Below are positions 51,560-60,357 of a stretch of DNA of 64,000 nucleotides, piece after piece. Positions within the stretch are counted from its first letter, which is position 1; each line of letters opens with the position of its first letter. The stretch lies in contig NZ_PPEI02000003.1 in assembly GCF_002899895.1 (NCBI RefSeq), positions 1 to 64,000 of the forward strand. Reading direction: 5' to 3'. Below the pieces are notes generated by a model, which was not told the DNA's origin, searched no databases, and saw only the letters and a list, made by a program, of their open reading frames with translations. The position numbers were made by a program, and so were the translations under genes. The DNA is from Chryseobacterium oncorhynchi. Lineage in GTDB: Bacteria > Bacteroidota > Bacteroidia > Flavobacteriales > Weeksellaceae.

Positions 51560-53074
51560 ATGGCAACCAAGGCACTTTTCAATACTGTGGTCAACTGGTT
51601 CATCCGTCAAAGGATAGACCAGATTCAAAATTTCATGGATCATCCCATTGAAACACAGAAAGGTATATTGTTTTCTCAACTGTTTCATGCAGAGGATACA
51701 GAATATGGCAAACTGCATGGATTTAACTCTATTTCAAGCTATCAGGATTTTAAAAATAAGGTCCCTATTGTTACCTATGAAGATTTTGAACCTTATATTG
51801 AAAGGGCGCGCCAGGGTCACAAGGATGTAAGCTGGCCGGGACTGATTAAACATTTTGCTAAATCATCGGGAACAACTAATGCAAGAAGCAAGTTTATTCC
51901 TATTTCCGCCGAAAGCCTTGAATATTGTCACATGAAAGCCGGAAAGGACATGGTGTCTATCTATGCTAATAATCATCCGGAAAATCAGCTTTTTAATTAT
52001 AAAAACTTACGCTTAGGCGGAAGTTCGGAACTGTATGCTGATTTTAATACAAAATTTGGCGACTTGTCTGCCATTTTAATTGATAATCTCCCATTTTGGG
52101 TAGAAATTACGACCACTCCAAGCAAGAAGGTTTCTTTGATGGGAGAATGGGAAAGCAAACTGAAAGCAATTACCTCAGAAGTAAAAAATGAAGATGTAGG
52201 AAGTATTCTGGGAGTCCCAAGCTGGATGATGGTTCTTTTACAACGAGTATTAACGGAAACCAGTGTAGGAAGTATTTCTGAGCTGTGGCCTAATTTAGAG
52301 GTCTTTTTCCACGGTGGAATCAGTTTTAAACCCTACAAGGAACAATACAAGCAGATCATCGGAAAAAACATCAATTACTACGAAATTTATAATGCATCTG
52401 AGGGATTCTTCGGTATACAGGACAGATCCAATAGTGATGAGATGCTTCTGATGCTGGATTATGGGATATTCTACGAGTTTATACCAATGGATCAGTTTCA
52501 TTTCTCAGATCCAAAGGTAGTAAGTCTGGAGGATGTGGAAATTGGGAAAAACTATGCTATGGTTATCACCACCAACGGCGGACTATGGAGATATCTGATT
52601 GGAGATACAGTTGTATTTACATCAATAAACCCTTTCAGAATAAAAATAACAGGGAGAACCAAGCATTACATCAATGCTTTTGGAGAAGAGCTAATGATTA
52701 CCAACGTAGAATCTGCGCTGTCAAAGGCCTGTGAAAATACTGGTGCTCAGATTACAGACTTTACAGGCGCTCCGGTCTTTATGAAAAATAACGAGGGAGG
52801 TGCCCACGAATGGATATTTGAGTTCAGTCAATATCCGGACAATCTGGATAACTTTATTGATGCTTTTGACCAACACCTAAAGACCATCAATTCGGATTAC
52901 GAAGCAAAGAGATATAACAACATGACCCTTAAAAGACCAATTGTACATATTGCAAAAGATAATTTATTCTACCACTGGCTGGAATCCAAAGGAAAGCTTG
53001 GCGGACAGAATAAAGTTCCAAGGTTAAGTAATGACAGGGAGTATATAGAACCGCTTTTAGAGCTTAATAAGTAA
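51560..53074 (+). CDS. GH3-type acyl-adenylating protein
   Basis: 504 residues of the GH3 auxin-responsive promoter family. In plants these ANL-superfamily enzymes join acyl acids to amino acids through an acyl adenylate. The phosphate-binding loop FAKSSGTTNARSKFIP (about residues 94-109), 'YNASEGFFGIQD' and 'GDTVVFTSINPFRIKITGR' are the expected motifs. Bacterial members, common in Bacteroidetes, have no settled substrate. Normal length, monocistronic. Confidence 0.92.
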   Translation: MATKALFNTVVNWFIRQRIDQIQNFMDHPIETQKGILFSQLFHAEDTEYGKLHGFNSISSYQDFKNKVPIVTYEDFEPYIERARQGHKDVSWPGLIKHFAKSSGTTNARSKFIPISAESLEYCHMKAGKDMVSIYANNHPENQLFNYKNLRLGGSSELYADFNTKFGDLSAILIDNLPFWVEITTTPSKKVSLMGEWESKLKAITSEVKNEDVGSILGVPSWMMVLLQRVLTETSVGSISELWPNLEVFFHGGISFKPYKEQYKQIIGKNINYYEIYNASEGFFGIQDRSNSDEMLLMLDYGIFYEFIPMDQFHFSDPKVVSLEDVEIGKNYAMVITTNGGLWRYLIGDTVVFTSINPFRIKITGRTKHYINAFGEELMITNVESALSKACENTGAQITDFTGAPVFMKNNEGGAHEWIFEFSQYPDNLDNFIDAFDQHLKTINSDYEAKRYNNMTLKRPIVHIAKDNLFYHWLESKGKLGGQNKVPRLSNDREYIEPLLELNK

Positions 53075-53125
53075 AGACCGGCTCCGTATTAATAAAACGT
53101 TTTATTGATCTATACACTAAAAATA

Positions 53126-53160
53126 AAACCCGCAGTTGAGTTCAACTGCGGGTTTCTTTT
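53126..53160. terminator. Bidirectional terminator between GH3 and lipoprotein genes
   Basis: AAACCCGCAGTTG-AGTT-CAACTGCGGGTTT, perfect 13-base stem flanked by A-rich and T-rich tracts. Confidence 0.93.
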
Positions 53161-53605
53161 ATTTACTTAAATCATCTTTTAATTTTTTAGCTGCATCTTC
53201 TACTTTTGCAGCTCCTTTTCTTGCGGCATCTTTTGCATCTTTCCCTGCTTCCTGAGCTCCGCTCTTAATATCTTTTCCTACCTTATTGGCTTCAGTTTTA
53301 ATGTCCTGTCCCGCCTTATTAAGATCCTGTTTGGTTTTATCTGCAGTAGCATCAATTTTATCTTTAGCTTTCTGCGCAGCATTGTCAATCTTATTTCCGG
53401 CCTGATCTAATTTTTCATTTACATTTTCCTTAGCTTCATTCACTTTTGCCGAGTCAACGATGTGTGGAGATGTTTCTGAAACCGTTGTAGTTGTAGTAGT
53501 AACTGATCCGTCAGCACTTTCTACCTGTTCTGTTTTTGTTGTTGATTTTGTACAAGCAACAGTGAATATAGAAATCACTACTGCTGCAAGAATTTGTTTT
53601 TTCAT
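53159..53605 (-). CDS. Lipoprotein with long amphipathic helical repeat
   Basis: 148 residues. Signal peptide with lipobox FTVAC (Cys18), a Thr-rich stretch, then from residue 55 a run of 11-residue-like Lys/Ala/Asp repeats (KIDNAAQKAKDKIDATADK) similar to LEA or apolipoprotein helices. Likely an envelope lipoprotein with stress-protective or lipid-binding behaviour, by analogy only. Last gene of the mutL-to-lipoprotein run. Confidence 0.78.
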   Translation of the reverse strand: MKKQILAAVVISIFTVACTKSTTKTEQVESADGSVTTTTTTVSETSPHIVDSAKVNEAKENVNEKLDQAGNKIDNAAQKAKDKIDATADKTKQDLNKAGQDIKTEANKVGKDIKSGAQEAGKDAKDAARKGAAKVEDAAKKLKDDLSK

Positions 53606-53629
53606 ATTGTATATTTTAAGGAATGTTTT

Positions 53630-54001
53630 TTATTCTGTTTTGGTTTTGGTTTTGGTTTCACTTACCGGAGCAGTTTCTGAAGTTTTCTTCTTTTCCGCGT
53701 CTGTTTTTTTCTTTTCATCCTCTACTTTCTTTTTGTTCTCTTTCTCAAGCTCAGCTTTAAGCTTTTTCTCTTCTTCCTGAGCTTTTTTAAGCTGCTTTAT
53801 AGAGTCTAAGTATTGAGGAGATGACATTCTGATCTTGCGGGCAATATCCACTGAAACAGCACCCGTTGAAAAGGAATCCACTGCAGTGGTATCATAATTT
53901 ATTCTTACCTCCTGTTCAGTATTAACATTAGACGTTTCTTTTTTGGAACACGCTGTAAGAAGAAGAATAAAAATAAAAATGGCAGGCAGTAAATTTTTCA
54001 T
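53630..54001 (-). CDS. Small lipoprotein with charged coiled coil
   Basis: 123 residues. Lipobox LLTAC at the signal end (Cys18), a short middle region, then a Lys/Glu coiled coil (about 70-110, KKAQEEEKKLKAELEKENKK) and a Thr/Lys tail. Ends five bases... its start codon is adjacent to the stop of the endonuclease-like gene at 54006, so both are probably cotranscribed. Function unknown. Confidence 0.72.
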   Translation of the reverse strand: MKNLLPAIFIFILLLTACSKKETSNVNTEQEVRINYDTTAVDSFSTGAVSVDIARKIRMSSPQYLDSIKQLKKAQEEEKKLKAELEKENKKKVEDEKKKTDAEKKKTSETAPVSETKTKTKTE

Positions 54002-54005
54002 GGAA

Positions 54006-54977
54006 CTAATTTAGCAGAAATTCTGCAATTACAGGATAATGATCCGATAATTTCACAGATTGATCTACTTTATAACTCAAAGGAATGATAGATTTTGAAC
54101 TGAAAATATAATCGATTCTTAAAGGAACTTTATAATCATGAAAGCTGCTTGCACTCCCCTTTCCAGCAGTTAAAAATGCATCCTGAAGATCTTTCCCAAG
54201 GCTATAATACTCATAGGAATTGGGAACAGAATTAAAATCTCCCGCTAAAATCACAGGATAAGGTGAGAAATCAATCACTTTTCTGATCTTTTTGATCTGA
54301 TCTTCATGAGCTTGGAAAGTTGGAATCATACGAGAAAGAAGTGTTGAAACATTTCCTATTCCCAAGCCATCCAATTTTGTAAACATTGTTTTATGAAGTC
54401 GGAAAGGTTCCAGATAAACATTTACAATTCTTATAATCTTTCCATTGATATCCACATCTGCATAGAAAGAGTTTCCTCTTGAATTATCTTCAATGATTTC
54501 AGCCTGTCTTAGAATCTTATGTTTTGTTTTAAGAATCACTGAGGGATATTTTACCAGATCCTGTCTTAAAGCACGGTTAGTATCCTTTTCCTGAACCAGA
54601 ATAATGTCTGGATCCTGTTCTTTGATATAGTTTTTTACCTTATCCCATCCATAGTCACCATATTTAACATTAAAGGTTAAAACCTTGATATCTCGTATTG
54701 TTTTTACGTTATCTGTTTTTGGAGAAAAATTGATCCATCGTCTTATTGGGTTGTAAAAAACTAAGGTCCCTAAAGCAAAAGCAATCGCAATTTTTTGTTT
54801 TTTAAAAGCCCAGATTAAGGTAAGAAGTAGGTGTGTCAGTATCAGATACGGAAAACCAAGGGAAAGAAGATTAAGATTCCCCAAAAGGTTAGGTGGAACC
54901 CATGCATTTCCCAGCGTGCATAAGAGTAAAACAGCAACAGCGATATGTATAAATAGTAATATCTGATTCGACTTCAT
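54006..54977 (-). CDS. Endonuclease/exonuclease/phosphatase-family membrane protein (copy A)
   Basis: 323 residues. Three N-terminal membrane helices (about 6-86) followed by an EEP domain with 'FNVKYGDYGWD', 'DIILVQEKD', GDFNSVPNSYEYY and the catalytic SDHYPV end, so the metal-dependent phosphodiesterase site looks intact. Substrate may be a nucleic acid, lipid or nucleotide; unknown. Tandem paralogue of the gene at 55052. Confidence 0.87.
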   Translation of the reverse strand: MKSNQILLFIHIAVAVLLLCTLGNAWVPPNLLGNLNLLSLGFPYLILTHLLLTLIWAFKKQKIAIAFALGTLVFYNPIRRWINFSPKTDNVKTIRDIKVLTFNVKYGDYGWDKVKNYIKEQDPDIILVQEKDTNRALRQDLVKYPSVILKTKHKILRQAEIIEDNSRGNSFYADVDINGKIIRIVNVYLEPFRLHKTMFTKLDGLGIGNVSTLLSRMIPTFQAHEDQIKKIRKVIDFSPYPVILAGDFNSVPNSYEYYSLGKDLQDAFLTAGKGSASSFHDYKVPLRIDYIFSSKSIIPLSYKVDQSVKLSDHYPVIAEFLLN

Positions 54978-55051
54978 GAAAAAACGGTCTTGGTACGGAT
55001 ATTTTTAAGCAAAAACCCTACCAAGCAGTCAAACATTAACTATTTTTATGA

Positions 55052-56041
55052 TTATTTGTCGCTTACTGAAAATTTTGAAATTACCGGATAATGATCTGAA
55101 AGACTGACAGAACGGTCGACGACATAGGAAACGGCCTTTAGTGATTTTGAAGAAAAAACATAGTCTATCCTTATCGGAAATTTATAATCATGAAAGCTAG
55201 TTGCACTTCCTCTTCCTGCGGTTAAAAATGCATCCTCAAGCCCCTCTGACAATTGATAATACTCATAAGAATTGGGAACGGAATTGAAATCGCCTGCTAC
55301 AATAACAGGATATGGAGAACTGTCAATGGACTCCCTGATTAATCCTACTTGATCCTGATGCTTCTTAAAGGTTGGAATAAGCCTTTTTACAACATCTTTT
55401 ATTTTCTGTTCGTTATCATCTGAGGATCCATTAAGCCTAACCATATCTTTCTCAAACTTAAATGGATGAAGATATACATCGATAAATCTGTAAATTTTAC
55501 CTTTAATTTCTATGTCAACCTGTATTGCAGGAACTCTTTCTCCATCTTTAGGCTCTATTATCTTTTCACTAATGATCTTGTGTGTGGTAAAGACAGAAAT
55601 GCCACTTGGGAGGTTTGCTTTGTTATATCCCTCAAAACTATAGCCGATTCCAGTATCTTCCTGTAAAAGAATCACATCGGCATTCTGAGAATTTAGATAT
55701 TCTTTTATTTCATTTTTTCCCAAAATACCATTTCTAGTATTAAAAGAAACCATTTTTATATCTCCTTCTTCTTTTTTATCAGAAGAATAATTAACCCATC
55801 GTTTTACCGGATTTATAAAAGCCAGTCCTGCAAACATGAAAACAAAAGCTCTTTTCTTCCAGCTGAAAACCCAGAAAATCGTTAGTATAATGTAAGAAAT
55901 GATCAGAATCGGAAAACCCAGAGAAAGCAAATTAAACCACGGAAATATTTTAGGTGGAACATAGGCATTCAATAAGGTTCCTAACAATAGAAAAAGGATT
56001 CCTAAATGCAGGATCAAAAGTATAAGTCGGAAAATTTTCAC
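55052..56041 (-). CDS. Endonuclease/exonuclease/phosphatase-family membrane protein (copy B)
   Basis: 329 residues with the same plan as copy A: three membrane helices (about 5-85), EEP domain with 'VSFNTRNGIL', 'DVILLQEDTG', the identical block GDFNSVPNSYEYY and SDHYPV. The C-terminal 100 residues are the best conserved between copies, the middle the least. A recent-looking tandem duplication. It begins ten bases after the rhomboid gene. Confidence 0.87.
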   Translation of the reverse strand: MKIFRLILLILHLGILFLLLGTLLNAYVPPKIFPWFNLLSLGFPILIISYIILTIFWVFSWKKRAFVFMFAGLAFINPVKRWVNYSSDKKEEGDIKMVSFNTRNGILGKNEIKEYLNSQNADVILLQEDTGIGYSFEGYNKANLPSGISVFTTHKIISEKIIEPKDGERVPAIQVDIEIKGKIYRFIDVYLHPFKFEKDMVRLNGSSDDNEQKIKDVVKRLIPTFKKHQDQVGLIRESIDSSPYPVIVAGDFNSVPNSYEYYQLSEGLEDAFLTAGRGSATSFHDYKFPIRIDYVFSSKSLKAVSYVVDRSVSLSDHYPVISKFSVSDK

Positions 56042-56050
56042 AACAATAAA

Positions 56051-56779
56051 TTAATTGAATCTATATAAATGTTTCTTCCAGATTCTTGCTAAAATCCACC
56101 CTACTAAAGCTCCACCAACGTGAGCTAAGTGAGCAATTCCTCCTCCATTACCGGAAATCCCAAGATATACTGAAACAACAATCACAATAGGCATCAGATA
56201 TTTTACCTTTATGGGAATTGGAATAAACATCATCATAATTTTGGAGTCAGGGTATAATGTTGCAAAAGCAGCCACTACTCCGAAGATTGCTCCGGAAGCA
56301 CCAACCATGGGTGTTGCCACAATATCTTTTAAGCTTTCTAATAATTCTTTCTGTTTAAGGATGGAAGCCGCATTTCCGTTAAATTCTACACTTGCACCGG
56401 AAAGATAAGCTCCAACATTGAAGCCAAGTTCCTGCAACCCACTAGAAATCTGCTGAACTTCAACAAAGTTCCAAAGATTAAAAAGGAAGAAAGCCCCTAA
56501 TCCGCTTAAAAAATACATGATTAAATATTTTTTCTCACCCAATGTCTGCTCCAAAATCGGCCCAAAGCTGTATAAAGTCAACATGTTAAATAAAATATGC
56601 ATAATACTACCATGCATGAACATATGGGTAATAATCTGCCAAGAATGAAAATAGGGAGAAAAAGGATAAAAACCGGCAAGATAACCGATAATCTGATTTC
56701 CCATTAAAGAGGTAACAATAAACACTATAACATTGATGATGATAATATTTCTTGTAATTGGTGGTATATTATTAAACAT
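56051..56779 (-). CDS. Rhomboid-family intramembrane serine protease
   Basis: 242 residues with six predicted membrane helices. Catalytic Ser in GASGAIFG and His in HLAHVGGALVGW; the 'MHGSIMHILFNMLTLYSFG' helix with Asn/His is also present. Cleaves membrane proteins within the bilayer; target unknown. Starts five bases after mutL's stop, so it shares the mutL transcript. Confidence 0.93.
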   Translation of the reverse strand: MFNNIPPITRNIIIINVIVFIVTSLMGNQIIGYLAGFYPFSPYFHSWQIITHMFMHGSIMHILFNMLTLYSFGPILEQTLGEKKYLIMYFLSGLGAFFLFNLWNFVEVQQISSGLQELGFNVGAYLSGASVEFNGNAASILKQKELLESLKDIVATPMVGASGAIFGVVAAFATLYPDSKIMMMFIPIPIKVKYLMPIVIVVSVYLGISGNGGGIAHLAHVGGALVGWILARIWKKHLYRFN

Positions 56780-56784
56780 ATTTT

Positions 56785-58572
56785 TTAGAATTTGTTTTTA
56801 AAATCATTAAACGGAACCTCGTAGAAGCATCTTTTCCCATCCGGTAAAAACTCCGGGAAACCTAATGCCGTAAAGTCCTTGATAACCTGTTCCGCATCTT
56901 TTTTATAAATAAAATCAAACCTTGACTTCGATTGCATCTTACTCCACTGATTATGGTAATAGTCCAGAAACTCTTCTTCTGTTTTGTATTCCAGAATTTC
57001 AAAAAGATTCTCCAAAAACTTCATAGCCTGTGTTTCTTTTAGTCCCTCAGGAAGAGAATCTATCCTCAGTACGCTTTCATGAGCAATTTTCATGTCAAAC
57101 CCAAGTTCCGGAAGATATTTTTTGATAGATTGATATTTATTCTTCTCTATTTCATTCATATGGTACTCCAGAGAAAACAAGAGTGCATGACTGTTTGTAT
57201 TTGATTTTCTGGTTGATTTATTGTTTTCAGAAACCAATAACCTGTGCATTCTTCCAAGATCCAGCATAAGAGTCATGTCTCCTTTGTTGAAAAGCCAATA
57301 TCCGTTAGGAAGCCTCATCAGGTCTTCGTCAAAATCTTCATCTTCAAATAAATTGATCTTTGAAGGCTCTGCAGTAATATTCTGATGATACATTTCCGTA
57401 AGGTTCTGAATCTCTTCCGGACGTACGTTTCTCTCTTCCAAAAATGGATTGTAGTCTCTGTCTACAATAATCTCCGGCATTTTTATAACACCACTTCCAC
57501 CCCCATTTCCTTTGCTTGGAATTGGTTTGTTCATCATTTCATCCAATTCCGGATCTCTATCGAAATCAAGGCTTGGAGAAACATTATAAATCCCTAAAGA
57601 TCTTTTGATTGTAGATCTAAGCAACGCGAAAATAAGGTGCTCATCCTCAAATTTCACTTCTGTTTTCTGTGGATGAATATTCACATCTATTTTTTCCGGA
57701 TCAAGTTCCAGAAAAAGGAAGAATGACGGAACATACCCTGGTAAAAGTAGTCCCTCAAATGCTTCCTGGACAGCTTTGTTGAAATACGGACTTCTAAAAT
57801 ATCTTCCGTTTACAAAAAGAAACTGTTCTCCTCTGGCTTTCTTTGATCCTTCAGGTTTAGCAACAAATCCGTGAAGCTTACACCAGATAATATCTTCCTT
57901 TATAGGAATCAAAAGGGGTTGTAATTTTCTTCCAAAAACATCCACAATACGTTGCATCTGGCTTCCTTTTCTTAACCTGAAAACAGGTTCATCATCATGA
58001 AACAAAGAGAATTCAAGTCCCTCATGCGCCAATGCCACCCGTTGAAATTCATCAATTACATGTCTGAATTCAATATTATTATTTTTTAGGAATTTTCTTC
58101 TTGCAGGAACATTATAGAAAAGGTTCTTTACTAAAAAGTTTGATCCCTCTGCCGTCTGAACCGGGTCTTGAAACTGGAAAACACCACCTTCAATGTAAAT
58201 ATTGGTTCCAATAGAAGAGTCTTTCTGTTTTGTTCTCAGCTCAACCTGTGAAACCGCAGCAATGGAAGCCAACGCTTCTCCACGGAATCCCTTGGTTGCG
58301 ATCTTAAAGATATCTTCCGTTCCTCTGATCTTGGACGTAGCATGCCTTTCAAATGCCAGCCTGGCATCTGTTTCGGACATCCCTTTTCCGTCGTCCACCA
58401 CCTGTATGAGGTTTTTCCCGGAATCTCTGATGATCAATTCAATTTTCGTTGCATCTGCATCTATAGCGTTTTCCAAAAGTTCTTTCACGATGGATGCAGG
58501 TCTCTGCACCACCTCTCCCGCTGCAATTTGGTTCGCTACATGATCCGGTAAAAGCTGAATAATATCTGACAT
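56785..58572 (-). CDS. mutL: DNA mismatch repair protein MutL (endonuclease motifs missing)
   Basis: 595 residues from the Met of MSDIIQLLPDHVANQ (a Met five residues earlier is less likely). N-terminal GHKL ATPase is intact: ELLENAIDADAT, DDGKGM, RGFRGEALASIA. In the C-terminal domain the usual endonuclease motif DQHAxxER is replaced by LDLGRMHRLLV, and the usual final CPHGRP-type metal motif by LPDGKRCF. So the protein should still act as matchmaker but probably lacks the nicking activity typical of MutL in bacteria without MutH. Heads the rhomboid/EEP/lipoprotein run. Confidence 0.95.
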   Translation of the reverse strand: MSDIIQLLPDHVANQIAAGEVVQRPASIVKELLENAIDADATKIELIIRDSGKNLIQVVDDGKGMSETDARLAFERHATSKIRGTEDIFKIATKGFRGEALASIAAVSQVELRTKQKDSSIGTNIYIEGGVFQFQDPVQTAEGSNFLVKNLFYNVPARRKFLKNNNIEFRHVIDEFQRVALAHEGLEFSLFHDDEPVFRLRKGSQMQRIVDVFGRKLQPLLIPIKEDIIWCKLHGFVAKPEGSKKARGEQFLFVNGRYFRSPYFNKAVQEAFEGLLLPGYVPSFFLFLELDPEKIDVNIHPQKTEVKFEDEHLIFALLRSTIKRSLGIYNVSPSLDFDRDPELDEMMNKPIPSKGNGGGSGVIKMPEIIVDRDYNPFLEERNVRPEEIQNLTEMYHQNITAEPSKINLFEDEDFDEDLMRLPNGYWLFNKGDMTLMLDLGRMHRLLVSENNKSTRKSNTNSHALLFSLEYHMNEIEKNKYQSIKKYLPELGFDMKIAHESVLRIDSLPEGLKETQAMKFLENLFEILEYKTEEEFLDYYHNQWSKMQSKSRFDFIYKKDAEQVIKDFTALGFPEFLPDGKRCFYEVPFNDFKNKF

Positions 58573-58724
58573 AAAAACGTAAATCAACTTACAAAAATAG
58601 TCAATGAAAATGGGAATTAAAACATTAAAACCGTGAATTAATATTTAATTATCAACATTTCAACAATACTCCTTTTTACAAATCCCGTTCCAAACCATCC
58701 ATTACCATTGTTTTTCAAATAGAA

Positions 58725-58758
58725 CAACCCCCTATTGCTTTATACCAATAGAGGGTTG
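58725..58758 (-). terminator. Intrinsic terminator of the YoaK-type gene
   Basis: Minus strand CAACCCTCTATTG pairs with CAATAGGGGGTTG (one T-G pair), followed by TTCTATTT. Confidence 0.78.
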
Positions 58759-58811
58759 ATTCACAGCTAGTTTATACAAAAAATAATAGTGAAAAATATT
58801 TCACCTGATAT

Positions 58812-59639
58812 TTAGTCTTCGAAGGCGAGTTTCCTCTTTTCCTTTCTTTTAGGGATTCCATGGATTTTTTCATACAGAAAAGCTAAAAGATTAGGCTTTC
58901 TGTAAATCCTGTTGTATCTGTACTTTGTGTTAAAATGTCGTACATGAATTTTATAAGCATCGTATCCTATAACGATCAGAAGACATACACTGATTACATA
59001 GAACACCCTGAATTCCAGATAGTAATATGTTAATCCTGAAAAAACGGCTCCCAAAACATAAGCAAGCATGATGCTCAATAATAATTTAGCTCTTCCTATC
59101 AGTTCTCCGTTTTTTCTATACTTCTTTTGAGTAAACATAGAAACAAGAATTCCCAGGTCGGTTGTTGTTCCGGTAAGATGGGTTGTTTTCACAGAGAAGT
59201 TCGAGATACTTGCCGTTAAGCCATTCTGTAATCCTGTTGCAAAAAGCATCAGGGCCACCAGATATTCTGTTTCTTCCAAGGTTTTCTGGTAATAAAACTG
59301 TCCATATACTCCCACAAAGAGCAGACATATTATTTCCAGTACAATTGGTAGTGAGTGGGCAAAGTATTTACTTTTTTTATTAAAGTTGATGACTATAAAG
59401 TTGGATAGAAAACTTCCGAAGAAGAATAAGAAAATCCATCCTCCAACTACTGCCACCTGTGTCCAGTTACCTTTACTTATTTCCGCTGCTAAAATGGCGT
59501 AATGCCCTGTTACATTGGACGTAAAAGAAAGAAATATGAGTAGGGATGCTATATTTATAGTACCTGCCGTAAATGCAGTCAGCGTCCCCAACCTGATATT
59601 GTCTCCCAGTGTCCTGCTGTTACTATAATTTCTTAACAT
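58812..59639 (-). CDS. YoaK-family (DUF1275) membrane protein
   Basis: 275 residues, about six membrane helices. The start 'LGTLTAFTAGTINIASLL' and 'SNVTGHYA' and the later 'NGLTASISNFSVKTTHLTGTTTDLG' are DUF1275 marks. Possible small-molecule transporter; function unknown. The C-terminal 40 residues are basic and cytoplasmic. Follows the USP-like gene after 30 bases. Confidence 0.88.
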   Translation of the reverse strand: MLRNYSNSRTLGDNIRLGTLTAFTAGTINIASLLIFLSFTSNVTGHYAILAAEISKGNWTQVAVVGGWIFLFFFGSFLSNFIVINFNKKSKYFAHSLPIVLEIICLLFVGVYGQFYYQKTLEETEYLVALMLFATGLQNGLTASISNFSVKTTHLTGTTTDLGILVSMFTQKKYRKNGELIGRAKLLLSIMLAYVLGAVFSGLTYYYLEFRVFYVISVCLLIVIGYDAYKIHVRHFNTKYRYNRIYRKPNLLAFLYEKIHGIPKRKEKRKLAFED

Positions 59640-59669
59640 TGTTTTACTTTTTAAATTGTTTTTGTGCTT

Positions 59670-60164
59670 TTAAACCTCTACAAAGATCTCAGCCAGTCTT
59701 CCTCTTTCTGGAAGTCTTTCTCTGACCCCAACTGCTATTTCATGGGATTTCAGATCTTTGCACTTTTTGATGTAAGGGATAATATCAAACTTACCTTTAC
59801 CCTTGCTTTTGATGGATGAAGAATAGTATGCTTCCTCAATATTTTCAGCAATCACATATTGGTTGAAAGTTCTCTGAAAGCTTCCTGTGAAAATATCACA
59901 GATGATTTTATTAACCAGATGAGGATATTTATTCTTTATGATCCCAAAGGCATCACAGAACTCTGCAGGTCTTATCTTATTGAAGATGGTTGTTTTCGTA
60001 TTGAACAAAAGGTCTCTGATAGAATCTCCCGAATCATATCCTGAGGTCAAAAGAATATTATATTGATTTTGATCCTCGGATGCATCTTTTTCCTTTAGTA
60101 CTTTTTTTAATATGTTTAATGACTCAAGAGAGTAATCTGTAGCAATTAAAATTGTTTTAGCCAT
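59670..60164 (-). CDS. Universal-stress-protein-like protein
   Basis: 164 residues. The first strand and loop MAKTILIATDYSLESLNIL is the typical UspA start; the rest is divergent and the ATP-binding GxxGxxxxG(S/T) motif is not visible, so it may belong to the non-ATP-binding kind. Cytoplasmic. Probably cotranscribed with the YoaK-type gene. Confidence 0.65.
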   Translation of the reverse strand: MAKTILIATDYSLESLNILKKVLKEKDASEDQNQYNILLTSGYDSGDSIRDLLFNTKTTIFNKIRPAEFCDAFGIIKNKYPHLVNKIICDIFTGSFQRTFNQYVIAENIEEAYYSSSIKSKGKGKFDIIPYIKKCKDLKSHEIAVGVRERLPERGRLAEIFVEV

Positions 60165-60357
60165 GTTCTTATTATTTTGTTTTGTGTTGATCTTTTTTGA
60201 TGATACAAAACTAAAGTGGCCAAATTAGAAGTTCTTTGGAACGGAATTAAAATGTGATTAAAGAGATTAAAATGAGATTAGAAAATTGTTAATGGAAATT
60301 AATGTGGATAAAATTATAAGGAAAGAAATCGCAAATTTGCAAATTCTCATCTTTGTA

